A DNA stretch of 64,000 nt from Chryseobacterium viscerum (GTDB lineage: Bacteria; Bacteroidota; Bacteroidia; Flavobacteriales; Weeksellaceae): contig NZ_JAPDFT010000001.1 of the NCBI RefSeq assembly GCF_025949665.1, positions 496,001 to 560,000 of the forward strand. The letters run 5' to 3'. The position numbers and the translations under genes are program-made. Shown here piece by piece: positions 25,382 through 33,731 of the stretch; position 1 is the stretch's first letter; each line of letters opens with the position of its first letter. The notes under the pieces were generated by a model. That model saw nothing but the letters and a program-made list of their open reading frames with translations. It had not been told where the DNA came from and did no database searches.

Positions 25382-25389
25382 CAAAGGTA
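25382..25389 (-). promoter_or_regulatory. -7 box TACCTTTG of the DinB-family gene
   Basis: Minus-strand TAnnTTTG match 28 bases before the ATG at 25353. A possible TTG at 25404-25406 is only 14 bases away. Confidence 0.5.
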
Positions 25390-25516
25390 AGACAGGGTTA
25401 TGACAACAGTTTGTCAGCAGGATTTTTGATATTGAAAAAATATTTTTTTCTTTGCTAAAATATCCTGACCTGTTTTTGCGTTAGAAGGATGGATATTAAT
25501 AACAAAAATCGCTATT

Positions 25517-26101
25517 ATGAAGAAGTATATTTTGCCTGTTGTCACCACTTTTTTATTAGTATCATGCAATAAGATTGAAGAAAAAATTGATCAGACTGTT
25601 CAAAAAACAACCGAAACTGTGCAGCAGAAAGCACAGCAGGCTGTAGAAGAAACAGTGAAGAAAACGGTCAATGAATCTGTGAATTCTTTAATTAATTCCG
25701 AAGACGTTAAGTTTAATACTGTTTTTCCCGGTGAAGGTGCTGACATTGTATCTGAAGAAAAAGGGAAAAAAATTAAAATCCCGGGAAGATCAGAAGGTTA
25801 CATTTTTAAATACAAAGCAGACATTGCAGTATTACTCCCATTTTTAGAGGGACAGCCTACTTCTAATGAAAGTAAATCAGAAAAGAAAGCCCGCAAAATT
25901 GATGGGCAAAACATCATTGATAAAATAAGTCTTTTATCAAAATTTCTTCCTGATAATACCTTTGATGCCAGTATTCTGGAAGATATAAAATCCGATAAAA
26001 ACATTCAATATTATAAATTGAAAAGGTTTCCCAACAGTAGTACAATTATCTACAACCCAAAAAATCAGACCATCATACAATACGTAGAGGTAAATAAATA
26101 A
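25517..26101 (+). CDS. Lipoprotein of unknown function
   Basis: 194 residues. Signal peptide with lipobox LVSC (Cys17), so anchored in a membrane by lipid. The next 45 residues are a charged Gln/Thr/Val-rich heptad-like helix (KIEEKIDQTVQKTTETVQQ), probably coiled coil. The rest is a mixed domain with no family I know; it contains Cys only in the lipobox. Monocistronic, followed by a perfect terminator. Confidence 0.75.
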   Translation: MKKYILPVVTTFLLVSCNKIEEKIDQTVQKTTETVQQKAQQAVEETVKKTVNESVNSLINSEDVKFNTVFPGEGADIVSEEKGKKIKIPGRSEGYIFKYKADIAVLLPFLEGQPTSNESKSEKKARKIDGQNIIDKISLLSKFLPDNTFDASILEDIKSDKNIQYYKLKRFPNSSTIIYNPKNQTIIQYVEVNK

Positions 26102-26106
26102 TTTGG

Positions 26107-26134
26107 ATATGGCCGTTTCAACGGCCATTTTTTG
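26107..26134 (+). terminator. Terminator after the lipoprotein gene
   Basis: Perfect stem ATGGCCGT / ACGGCCAT (26109-26116 with 26121-26128), TTCA loop, T run. Confidence 0.92.
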
Positions 26135-26142
26135 TATACAGC

Positions 26143-26170
26143 CATTGCGAGCTATAGGTGAAGCAATCTC
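26143..26170. repeat. Dispersed element CATTGCGAG...GAAGCAATCTC
   Basis: Has the form CATTGCGAG-x-GAAGCAATCTC, a dispersed intergenic motif known from many genomes. A related copy in reverse orientation lies at 61191-61223. The rest of the 26135-26433 stretch is AT-rich with nothing else I recognise except the unseen promoter of the receptor gene. Confidence 0.5.
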
Positions 26171-26433
26171 AAGCTACGAAAACTACTTTTCAGAAAGAAT
26201 GAAATCATATTTATTTCCTAATGTAAGTTAATCACTTTTCCAGACATAATTAGGAAATTATTACTACGTTTCTTTTAATATTATTAATAAATTACTTGAT
26301 GTTTGTGAATTTGCTTCTATTTTGTAAATAAATACTATTTGTGGATTTATGGAATATTATTCATACCATATGGTTTATTTTTATGTTTAATATTAATATT
26401 TTCATTAGATTTATTGAATAATTATCAAATCAC

Positions 26434-28854
26434 ATGAAAGAGAAATCATTTAATAAAAAAATCTGTGTATTAGTATTAAGCGGAGCTGGTGCAATGGGAT
26501 ATGCTCAGGACAGCATAAAACAAAATAAAATAGATGAAGTTGTGGTTACAACGGGTAGAACTAAGCCCAGAACCATTATTACCTCAGCAATTCCTATTGA
26601 TAATATTTCTGCTGTACAATTAAAATCCACAGGGCAAACTACTTTTGATAAAGCCTTAACCTACGCTGTTCCATCTTTTAATTCGTCACAGCAAACCGTT
26701 TCTGATGCAACGGCTCATTTTGATCCGGCAGATTTAAGAGGATTAGGGCCATCCAGAACATTAGTGTTAGTCAATAATAAAAGAAAAAATCAAAGCGCTC
26801 TCATTTATGTCAATGATACACCGGGAAAAGGTGAGGTAGGTACGGATCTGAAAAGTATTCCATCTGCTGCCTTACAGAATGTAGAGGTATTGAGAGATGG
26901 TGCATCTGCACAGTATGGTTCTGATGCTATTGCAGGAGTGATCAATATTATTCTTAAGAACAGCGTTGGAAAAAGTACAGTCAATCTTTTTTCAGGTATT
27001 ACTTCAAAAGGAGATGGTTTTAATATCGGAGCAGATTTTAATACAGGAATCAAGGTTGCAAAAAATGGAAGTCTGAACCTTACCTTAGGATTTTCATCCC
27101 AAAATAGAACAAACCGTGCAGGTTCTGTTACAAAAGATGAACTTTTTGGTGTGGATAATGCCTGGACACAAGCTAATCCTGGTTTAGGAATGATTATAGG
27201 GCAGCCGGACACAAAAGTTGCTAATATGTTTGTCAATTTTGAGTTGCCAACAAGTGAAACAGGTAAATTTTATGCTTTTGGTGGTACAACTTACAGGAAT
27301 GGGACCAGTTATGGTTTGTATAGAACACCTTATTGGGTAACTTCCGATTTTGGTTTATTAACTCCAAAAGGACAACCTTACAATGGATTTCAGCCTGAAT
27401 TTAAAACGGATGTTTATGATTATAATTTAACCTCAGGCTGGAAAGGTATGTTTGGAAAATGGAGCTTTGATGGGAGTGCAACTTTTGGTTCTAATGCAGT
27501 AGACTATGTTGTGGGAAATACCATTAATGTTTCTTTGGGTGCAAATTCACCAACCAGTTTTAAAGCAGGTGGACACCAGTTCAGTAATATTATAGGAAAC
27601 ATAGATGTCAGCCGGGATTTTGGTGCGCTTGTTTTAGGAGCTGGAGCAGAAGTGCGCAATGAAAATTATCAAGCAAGGGCAGGGGAAGAGGCATCTTATA
27701 TAGGAAGTGGTGCTGAATCATTTCCAGGACTGCAGTCTCAAAATGAAGTTAATAAAAATCGTCAGAATATTGGAGCTTATATGAATGCTGAATGGGATAT
27801 TACGAAAAACCTGTTGATTGGAGGAACTGTGAGATATGAAAACTTTAGTGATTTTGGAAATAATGTTTCCTGGAAAGGAAATGCGAGGTATAAATTGTTG
27901 GATGATAAATTAGTTTTCCGCGGGTCTGTTTCTACAGGATTCCGAGCACCCTCATTACACCAGATTTATTATTCCAATGTTCAAACCAAAATTACAGGGA
28001 ATACTGTAGCTAATCAGGGTACTTTTAATAATGACTCTCAAATTGTAAGATCGGATCTTGGTGTACCCAAATTAAATGCTGAAAAAGCCTTTAACATTAC
28101 TGGAGGATTTGCTGTAAAACCTTTTAAAAACCTTACGATTACAGCAGATTATTACAGAATAAAAATTAAAGACAGGGTACTTTTCTCGGGAGATATTGGT
28201 TACAAAACAGGTGCTCCTGGGAGTCCGGATCTAACAAACCCTGTGGAAGTAATATTAGACAATAATAAAATAACTTCCCTGAAGTTTTTCACCAATGCTG
28301 TAAATACAGTTACCCAGGGGGTAGATTTCGTTGCAAATTATTATACTTCCGCCATTGGTAAAGGAAGATTGGGAGTTATTGCAGCTTTCAATTATAACGA
28401 AACTAAAATAGTAGATAATATTGCCGTTCCGAATATTTTGGCTGAAAATGGGTACTCAGAAAACTTTTTTGATAGAAAAGAACAATCAAGAATTACCTCT
28501 GCAAGACCCAAAACAAAAACTATACTTAGTCTTTCGTATGACATTTCAAAGTTTAATTTTAACCTTAATAATACTTACTTTGGGTCTGTTACCTGGCAGC
28601 ATGCAACTGATCCTGCTAAAGATCAGACATTTTCTGGAAAGGTCATTACAGACATAGTTTTAACCTATAAAATCACCAAAGATCTTAAAGTTTCCGGAGT
28701 TGTAAATAATCTATTTAATATTTATCCGGATGTCATAGACAGCAAAGGAGATATAGTAACAGATCTTGGAGGAAGATTTAAGTATCCTTGGGAGGTGAAT
28801 CAGTTCGGATTTAACGGAACAACTTTTCAGCTCAATGTTAATTATACTTTTTAA
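26434..28854 (+). CDS. TonB-dependent receptor
   Basis: 806 residues. Signal peptide (about 1-24, ending GYAQ), TonB-box-like KIDEVVVTTG at 30-39, plug domain to about 170 (LRGLGPSRTLVLVNNKR and VEVLRDGASAQYGSDAIAGVINIILK), then a 22-stranded barrel ending LNVNYTF. No carboxypeptidase-type N-terminal domain and no SusD partner, so it is more likely a receptor for an iron complex, vitamin or other small compound than a polysaccharide system. Substrate not derivable. The cobalamin adenosyltransferase downstream is separated by a terminator. Confidence 0.92.
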   Translation: MKEKSFNKKICVLVLSGAGAMGYAQDSIKQNKIDEVVVTTGRTKPRTIITSAIPIDNISAVQLKSTGQTTFDKALTYAVPSFNSSQQTVSDATAHFDPADLRGLGPSRTLVLVNNKRKNQSALIYVNDTPGKGEVGTDLKSIPSAALQNVEVLRDGASAQYGSDAIAGVINIILKNSVGKSTVNLFSGITSKGDGFNIGADFNTGIKVAKNGSLNLTLGFSSQNRTNRAGSVTKDELFGVDNAWTQANPGLGMIIGQPDTKVANMFVNFELPTSETGKFYAFGGTTYRNGTSYGLYRTPYWVTSDFGLLTPKGQPYNGFQPEFKTDVYDYNLTSGWKGMFGKWSFDGSATFGSNAVDYVVGNTINVSLGANSPTSFKAGGHQFSNIIGNIDVSRDFGALVLGAGAEVRNENYQARAGEEASYIGSGAESFPGLQSQNEVNKNRQNIGAYMNAEWDITKNLLIGGTVRYENFSDFGNNVSWKGNARYKLLDDKLVFRGSVSTGFRAPSLHQIYYSNVQTKITGNTVANQGTFNNDSQIVRSDLGVPKLNAEKAFNITGGFAVKPFKNLTITADYYRIKIKDRVLFSGDIGYKTGAPGSPDLTNPVEVILDNNKITSLKFFTNAVNTVTQGVDFVANYYTSAIGKGRLGVIAAFNYNETKIVDNIAVPNILAENGYSENFFDRKEQSRITSARPKTKTILSLSYDISKFNFNLNNTYFGSVTWQHATDPAKDQTFSGKVITDIVLTYKITKDLKVSGVVNNLFNIYPDVIDSKGDIVTDLGGRFKYPWEVNQFGFNGTTFQLNVNYTF

Positions 28855-28938
28855 TCTCTAAATAAGAGAATTAACATTTGCTTTGTCATACTTAAAAAGG
28901 ACAGGTAATTTCAAAAGATATAAAACCCACCTACAAAT

Positions 28939-28979
28939 ATTAGCTGACATTAGAATTAATGTCAGCTAATTATTTTTTC
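28939..28979 (+). terminator. Very strong terminator of the TonB receptor gene
   Basis: Perfect 14-bp stem (28939-28952 with 28957-28970), GAAT loop, followed by TATTTTTT. Confidence 0.93.
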
Positions 28980-29046
28980 AGGCAGAATAGGCAGTTATTG
29001 GTACTTTTTACATTGTACTTTATACAAAAAAAGGTATTTTAGTACT

Positions 29047-29616
29047 ATGAAAATTTATACGAAAACAGGAGATAAAGGTCAGACGGCATTATATGGCGGA
29101 ACAAGAGTTTCTAAAGCCAGTGCCAGAGTAGACAGTTATGGAAATATAGATGAGCTGAATTCATTCATCGGGATTGCCAAAAGTCATATCGCAGATGAAG
29201 AAGTTTTAAAACAACTTAAGAAAATACAGTTTGATTTGTTTACTGTAGGTTCCGAGGCTGCTACGCCAACAGATAAACTGATGCTGGCAAACGGAAAATC
29301 ACGCCTTCCGATTATTATTTCAGAAACAGAAATCGAAGAGCTGGAACAGTGGATGGATGCTTTTGAAGACAAACTGGAGCCACTTCAGTATTTTATTCTT
29401 CCCGGAGGTGGAAAATCTGCCACTTTTTTACATGCTGCAAGAACCATCTGCAGAAGAGCAGAACGCTCATTGGTATTTTTGAATGAATCCGAAGAAGTGC
29501 GTCCTGAATTGATTAAATATTTAAACAGACTTTCAGATTATCTTTTTGTGTTGGCAAGATATATTTCAAAACTGAACAACGAACCGGAAGAATACTGGAA
29601 CCCGAATGAGAGATAA
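29047..29616 (+). CDS. Cob(I)yrinic acid a,c-diamide adenosyltransferase (PduO type)
   Basis: 189 residues. Makes adenosylcobalamin from ATP and cob(I)alamin. N-terminal ATP-binding motif TKTGDKGQTALYGG, then SYGNIDELNSFIG, FILPGGGKSATFLHAARTICRRAER and the C-terminal LNRLSDYLFVLARY, all classic for PduO-type enzymes. The gene overlaps the next (thiamine pyrophosphokinase) by 11 bases, so a cofactor operon. Confidence 0.94.
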   Translation: MKIYTKTGDKGQTALYGGTRVSKASARVDSYGNIDELNSFIGIAKSHIADEEVLKQLKKIQFDLFTVGSEAATPTDKLMLANGKSRLPIIISETEIEELEQWMDAFEDKLEPLQYFILPGGGKSATFLHAARTICRRAERSLVFLNESEEVRPELIKYLNRLSDYLFVLARYISKLNNEPEEYWNPNER

Positions 29617-30253
29617 AGCATTACTTTTCATCAACGGAGATGCTCCAAAATCGCTACCCAATCCGGAAAACTATAGTTTGATTGCCTGTACAGACGGTGC
29701 TTTTCATTATTTAAAAAGAATGAATTTTCCTCTGGGTAAGCTGGATTTTATATCCGGGGATTTTGATTCACATTCCGGATCAGATGAAGATATGTATCAG
29801 GGAAAATTTATCCTTACATTGGATCAGGAGAAAACAGATTTTCATAAAGCTTTGGAAATCATTTTGGAAAAAGGCTTTTTGGAGATTGATGTTTTCGGAG
29901 GAAGTGGAGGTGAACAGGATCACTTTCTGGGAAATCTTACCGTTGCCTATGCATTCAAAGACCGGATGAACATTAAATTTTATGACGAATTTTCAGAATA
30001 TTATTTTATTCCCAATTATTTTAAATTAGAAGGAGTGAAAAATAGAATGATTTCTCTCTATCCATTTCCATCAGTGAATAATATTACAACAAAAGGACTC
30101 AACTGGCCTTTGACAAATGAAATCCTAAGTATTACCTCGAGAATAGGAACCCGGAATTTTGCCGTTGAAGATGAAGTTTCCATAGAATATGAATCGGGTG
30201 ATGTCTTGTTATTTGTAGGAATCAATGAAATAGAATATCCTGCAATCTATTAA
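29606..30253 (+). CDS. Thiamine diphosphokinase
   Basis: 215 residues. Transfers pyrophosphate from ATP to thiamine, giving the coenzyme ThDP. Motifs: CTDGAFHYL, SGDFDSHSG, LDQEKTDFHKALE and GGSGGEQDHFLGNL in the catalytic domain, then the thiamine-binding C-terminal beta-barrel. Starts inside the end of the adenosyltransferase gene (ATGAGAGATAA), so translation is coupled. Confidence 0.93.
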   Translation: MRDKALLFINGDAPKSLPNPENYSLIACTDGAFHYLKRMNFPLGKLDFISGDFDSHSGSDEDMYQGKFILTLDQEKTDFHKALEIILEKGFLEIDVFGGSGGEQDHFLGNLTVAYAFKDRMNIKFYDEFSEYYFIPNYFKLEGVKNRMISLYPFPSVNNITTKGLNWPLTNEILSITSRIGTRNFAVEDEVSIEYESGDVLLFVGINEIEYPAIY

Positions 30254-30277
30254 AGTTTTTTATCGAGCAGTTACCCA

Positions 30278-30310
30278 ATCAATAGAAACGGGCTTTAGCC
30301 AAAACTTAGA
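30278..30310 (+). repeat. Paired-palindrome repeat, copy A (short form)
   Basis: ATCAATAGAAAC followed by GGGCTTTAGCC and AAAACTTA. It seems a deleted copy keeping the left flank of the first half and the right flank of the second half of the full repeat (compare 32771-32842). 24 bases after the thiamine diphosphokinase stop. Confidence 0.7.
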
Positions 30311-30371
30311 AAGTTGGCAAATGAAAAGATTTTACAGGCTTGTTACTAATTCTCACATAAAATAAAAATTA

Positions 30372-31247
30372 TTGAATAAACTAATCAAAATATCAGTTTT
30401 CACCATTTCATTATGCAGTGTTTTCTCATGCAAAACACAGCATTTTGAAACCCCTGAATATGGAAAAAGTGAGACTGAAAAAGTGATTCATATCAAGAAA
30501 GTAACCAATTTCCGGACGGTAGGAAATATTAAAAATACAGAAGGAAGAACACTGAAGGAAGGAAAACTTTACCGAAGTGCCCATCTTAATAAACTTAAAA
30601 GGAAATCTTTTGACGATCTTGAAAAATTGGGAATCAAAGAAATTATTGATCTTAGAAATTCAAAGGAAATTGCTCAGAAACCTGATCAGCTTCCTTCACG
30701 TACAGTTTACAAAAAATATTCAGCGTTTGAAGATGAGGGAGATCAGCTGGCCCAGGCAAAAAAACTGGTTCTGAAAGGTAAAGTGAATGCTTCTGATGCA
30801 GACAAGAGAATGATAGATTTCTATCGGGAATACGTTACGGAAAACCCGGAAATCATAAAGAAAATCATCACTGAGATACTGGAATCTGAAGATCCTGTTT
30901 TGTACCACTGTACTGCAGGAAAAGATAGAACAGGAATTACCACAGCGCTCATCTTAACTATACTGAAGTTTGATAAAGAGACTATTTATAATGAATATCT
31001 TCTATCCAACAACTATAGAAAAGATATGGTTCAGAAAAGACTTCGCCTTGCCAATAGCTTACATTTTATCTATCCAAAGATGGATTTACAGGTGCTGGAA
31101 AAACTGAGCTGGGTAGAAAAAAGATACCTTGATGCCGCTTTTGGTGAGATTGATAAAAAATATGGTTCCACAGATGCCTATATTCAGCAGGTATTAGGAA
31201 TTTCAGATATCAAAAGAACAGAGTATATTCAAAAGTTTACCTATTGA
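30372..31247 (+). CDS. Tyrosine-phosphatase-like lipoprotein (TTG start)
   Basis: 291 residues. Signal peptide with lipobox VFSC (Cys20). The phosphatase domain has FRTVGNI, KLYRSAHL, IIDLRNSKE and the active-site P-loop HCTAGKDRTG with Cys and Arg, as in bacterial tyrosine/dual-specificity phosphatases of the Y_phosphatase3 type. The TTG at 30372 is the only possible start: there is an in-frame stop nine bases upstream and no Met before the catalytic domain, and starting here gives a proper lipoprotein signal. Monocistronic. Substrate unknown. Confidence 0.85.
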   Translation: MNKLIKISVFTISLCSVFSCKTQHFETPEYGKSETEKVIHIKKVTNFRTVGNIKNTEGRTLKEGKLYRSAHLNKLKRKSFDDLEKLGIKEIIDLRNSKEIAQKPDQLPSRTVYKKYSAFEDEGDQLAQAKKLVLKGKVNASDADKRMIDFYREYVTENPEIIKKIITEILESEDPVLYHCTAGKDRTGITTALILTILKFDKETIYNEYLLSNNYRKDMVQKRLRLANSLHFIYPKMDLQVLEKLSWVEKRYLDAAFGEIDKKYGSTDAYIQQVLGISDIKRTEYIQKFTY

Positions 31248-31369
31248 TTATCAGAGATAAATTTTTGCAAGATACAATATTGGGTCTTTATTTAAAATTA
31301 TAATAATTTTAACACCCGAAAATCAAACTTTTTTAGCAATTTTGCATTTCTTAATTCACTTGTTTAGAA

Positions 31370-32764
31370 ATGAAAATAAAGTACTCGGAACTTATTGATC
31401 AGACATTATATTTTCCTACGGAGGAATTTAATGTATCTGAGAACAATTTGTTGTTTCACGACGTTCCATTGATGGATGTAGTTGAACAATTTGGCACTCC
31501 GCTAAAGATTAGCTATCTGCCGAGAATTTCTCAAAATATTCAGAAGGCCAAAAGCTGGTTTAAAGAAGCTTTTGAAAAAACCGGATATAAAAAGAATTAT
31601 ACCTACTGCTATTGCACAAAATCCAGTCATTTCAATTTCGTATTGGAGGAAGCTCTGAAGAATGATATTTCGATAGAAACCTCTTCTGCTTATGACATGG
31701 ATATTGTAAAATCCCTTTACGAAAAAGGGAAAGTAGATAAAAACATTGAAGTAATCTGTAATGGTTTTAAAACAGATGATTATCTGACAAATATTTCAGA
31801 TATGATCAACAATGGTTTTGAAAATATTACCCCGATTCTTGATAATTACAGAGAATTAGATAAACTTACGGAAAGTATTGATTCTACCTTCAATATCGGG
31901 ATCAGAATTGCATCAGAGGAAGAACCGAAATTCGAATTCTATACCTCAAGATTAGGAATCGGATACAAAGATATTATTCCTTATTACAGCCAGAAGATTG
32001 CCGAACACCCGAATGCAAGATTGAAAATGCTTCACTTCTTCATCAATACCGGGATCAAAGATACTTCTTACTACTGGAACGAATTGTATAAATGTCTTCG
32101 TGTATACGCACGTTTGAAAAAAATTGCTCCGGAAGTAAATTCATTGAATATCGGAGGTGGTTTTCCAATCAAAACTTCTTTGAATTTTGATTACGACTAT
32201 CAGTATATGGTAGAAGAGATCGTTTCTCAGATCAAAAAATTCTGTGAAGAAGAAGGTGTAGAAGAACCTAATATCTATACAGAATTCGGAAGCTTTACTG
32301 TAGGAGAAAGCGGAGCGAATCTTTATAAAATCATTTCTCAGAAACGTCAGAATGACAGGGAGAAATGGAATATGATTGACTCTTCTTTCATGACCACTCT
32401 TCCTGATACATGGGCGATTTCAAGACACTTTATCATGCTTCCGCTTAACCGTTGGGAAGATTCTTATGAAAGGGTATTCTTAGGAGGACTGACGTGTGAT
32501 TCAGATGATTATTATAACTCCGAACAGCATACCAACGCAATTTATTTACCGGTTTTCAGTGATACTAAGCCATTGTATATTGGATTCTTCCATACTGGAG
32601 CTTATCAGGAAACAATTGGAGGATATGGTGGAGTACATCATTGTCTGATGCCTCAGCCGAGACACGTCCTGATTCAAAAGGATGAAAATGGGGAATTACA
32701 ATATGAAATTTTCCGTGAGAAGCAGGAACCGGAAGATATCCTGAAAATTCTTGGGTATAAATAA
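31370..32764 (+). CDS. speA: Biosynthetic-type arginine decarboxylase
   Basis: 464 residues, shorter than E. coli SpeA (about 650). PLP-dependent fold type III decarboxylase giving agmatine. PLP lysine in YCYCTKSSHF, Gly-rich phosphate loop NIGGGFPIK, and the substrate-side motif LGGLTCDSDDYY with the catalytic Cys. GIGYKD, FHTGAYQETIGGYGG near the C-terminus. With speB downstream (33732) it makes the arginine to agmatine to putrescine route. A repeat copy and a terminator follow. Confidence 0.9.
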   Translation: MKIKYSELIDQTLYFPTEEFNVSENNLLFHDVPLMDVVEQFGTPLKISYLPRISQNIQKAKSWFKEAFEKTGYKKNYTYCYCTKSSHFNFVLEEALKNDISIETSSAYDMDIVKSLYEKGKVDKNIEVICNGFKTDDYLTNISDMINNGFENITPILDNYRELDKLTESIDSTFNIGIRIASEEEPKFEFYTSRLGIGYKDIIPYYSQKIAEHPNARLKMLHFFINTGIKDTSYYWNELYKCLRVYARLKKIAPEVNSLNIGGGFPIKTSLNFDYDYQYMVEEIVSQIKKFCEEEGVEEPNIYTEFGSFTVGESGANLYKIISQKRQNDREKWNMIDSSFMTTLPDTWAISRHFIMLPLNRWEDSYERVFLGGLTCDSDDYYNSEQHTNAIYLPVFSDTKPLYIGFFHTGAYQETIGGYGGVHHCLMPQPRHVLIQKDENGELQYEIFREKQEPEDILKILGYK

Positions 32765-32770
32765 TTTATG

Positions 32771-32842
32771 ATCAATAGGAATGGGCTTTAGCCCATTTAC
32801 AATCAATAGAAAAGTCAATTGGCTTTAGCCAAAACTTATAAA
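32771..32842 (+). repeat. Paired-palindrome repeat, copy B (full form)
   Basis: First half ATCAATAGGAATGGGCTTTAGCCCATT, second half with TTGGCTTTAGCCAAAACTTA. Each half holds a GGCT-TT-AGCC palindrome. Lies between the speA stop and the shared terminator. Confidence 0.85.
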
Positions 32843-32844
32843 AC

Positions 32845-32874
32845 AAAAGCTCTCAGATTCTGAGAGCTTTTTAT
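32845..32874. terminator. Bidirectional terminator between speA and the HAD gene
   Basis: Stem AAAAGCTCTCAG / CTGAGAGCTTTT (32845-32856 with 32860-32871), ATT loop. Confidence 0.92.
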
Positions 32875-33534
32875 TTAAAAATATTTTGAGATCTTATCCA
32901 GTTCTAATTCTTCATAATCAGTAACTACAGTATCTGCCAGCGTATAATCCTGATTTTTTGAATGAGGACTTCTGTAAGCTGCACAGAAAATTTTGGCTCT
33001 GTGTGCAGCAAGAATTCCATTGGTAGAATCTTCAATCACCATACAGTTTTCAACAGGTTCTTCTGCCATTTCTGCAGCCAGTAAAAAAACTTCAGGATGA
33101 GGTTTTGATTCTTTTAAATCGGCACCGCTGATCTTTCCGCTGAAATATTTTTCCAACCCGAATTTTTCAAAAACCATATTGATTGTTACCATGGTGGCTG
33201 AAGAAGCCAGAATAAGCTTTATTCCATTTTCATGATAATGTTCGATCAGTTTTCTTACCCCTGGGATTAAATCAAATTCATCATCATTATAAAAATAATC
33301 TTTGAAATGAGACCTTTTGATTCCCGCAATGGATTCATAAGTCTGATTTAAATTAAATTCATTGATCAAAGTTTCAGAAACTCTTTTGGTGGAAGCCCCG
33401 GTAAAAGAGGTATACAGTTCTTCGGAAACAGCAATTTCCAATTCATCAAACGTTTTGAAATAAGCTTTTCTATGCAATGGCTCTGTATCTACAATCACTC
33501 CATCCATATCGAAAAGAACAGCTTTTAAAGGCAT
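32875..33534 (-). CDS. HAD family hydrolase (beta-phosphoglucomutase/phosphatase type)
   Basis: 219 residues from the ATG at 33534. Core motifs: nucleophile DMDGVIVDTEP (motif I), SSATM (motif II region), K in ESKPHPEVF (motif III), and EDSTNGILAAHRA (motif IV), with an alpha-helical cap between. Typical for small-molecule phosphatases or sugar-phosphate mutases of the HAD subfamily I. The frame extends to a TTG at 33552, but that TTG lies in the -7 promoter box, so the ATG is the better start. It lies on the minus strand between speA and speB; role in polyamine metabolism is not shown. Confidence 0.9.
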   Translation of the reverse strand: MPLKAVLFDMDGVIVDTEPLHRKAYFKTFDELEIAVSEELYTSFTGASTKRVSETLINEFNLNQTYESIAGIKRSHFKDYFYNDDEFDLIPGVRKLIEHYHENGIKLILASSATMVTINMVFEKFGLEKYFSGKISGADLKESKPHPEVFLLAAEMAEEPVENCMVIEDSTNGILAAHRAKIFCAAYRSPHSKNQDYTLADTVVTDYEELELDKISKYF

Positions 33535-33549
33535 ATAATGAGTTTTGTA

Positions 33550-33557
33550 CAAAAATA
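33550..33557 (-). promoter_or_regulatory. -7 box TATTTTTG of the HAD gene
   Basis: Minus-strand match to TAnnTTTG, 15 bases before the ATG at 33534. Contains the false TTG start. Confidence 0.55.
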
Positions 33558-33585
33558 ACTATTTGAGCTGAGAATGGAAAATGAA

Positions 33586-33670
33586 TAAAGGTAATAGATG
33601 ATAGGTAGTAGGTAGCAGGTTTGTAACTCACAAACTCTCCGACACTCTTACTCTCCAACTCATAAACTCT
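33586..33670. repeat. Low-complexity degenerate repeat tract
   Basis: Purine-rich imperfect repeats (GGTAATAGATGATAGGTAG, GTAGGTAGCAGG) switch to a CT/A-rich half (ACTCACAAACTCTCC, ACTCTTACTCTCC, AACTCATAAACTC). Such tracts occur between genes of related genomes. No coding sense. Confidence 0.5.
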
Positions 33671-33673
33671 TTG

Positions 33674-33681
33674 TATCTTTG
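33674..33681 (+). promoter_or_regulatory. -7 box TATCTTTG upstream of speB
   Basis: Exact TAnnTTTG match 50 bases before the ATG at 33732. No clear -33 TTG. Confidence 0.5.
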
Positions 33682-33731
33682 TGGAATCTATTAATTTTTC
33701 AATCATTTAATTTTTTAATTAATAATTATAT

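Noticed and set aside
26805-27236. 143-residue minus-strand frame
   Set aside because: Shadow of the TonB receptor plug and first strands.
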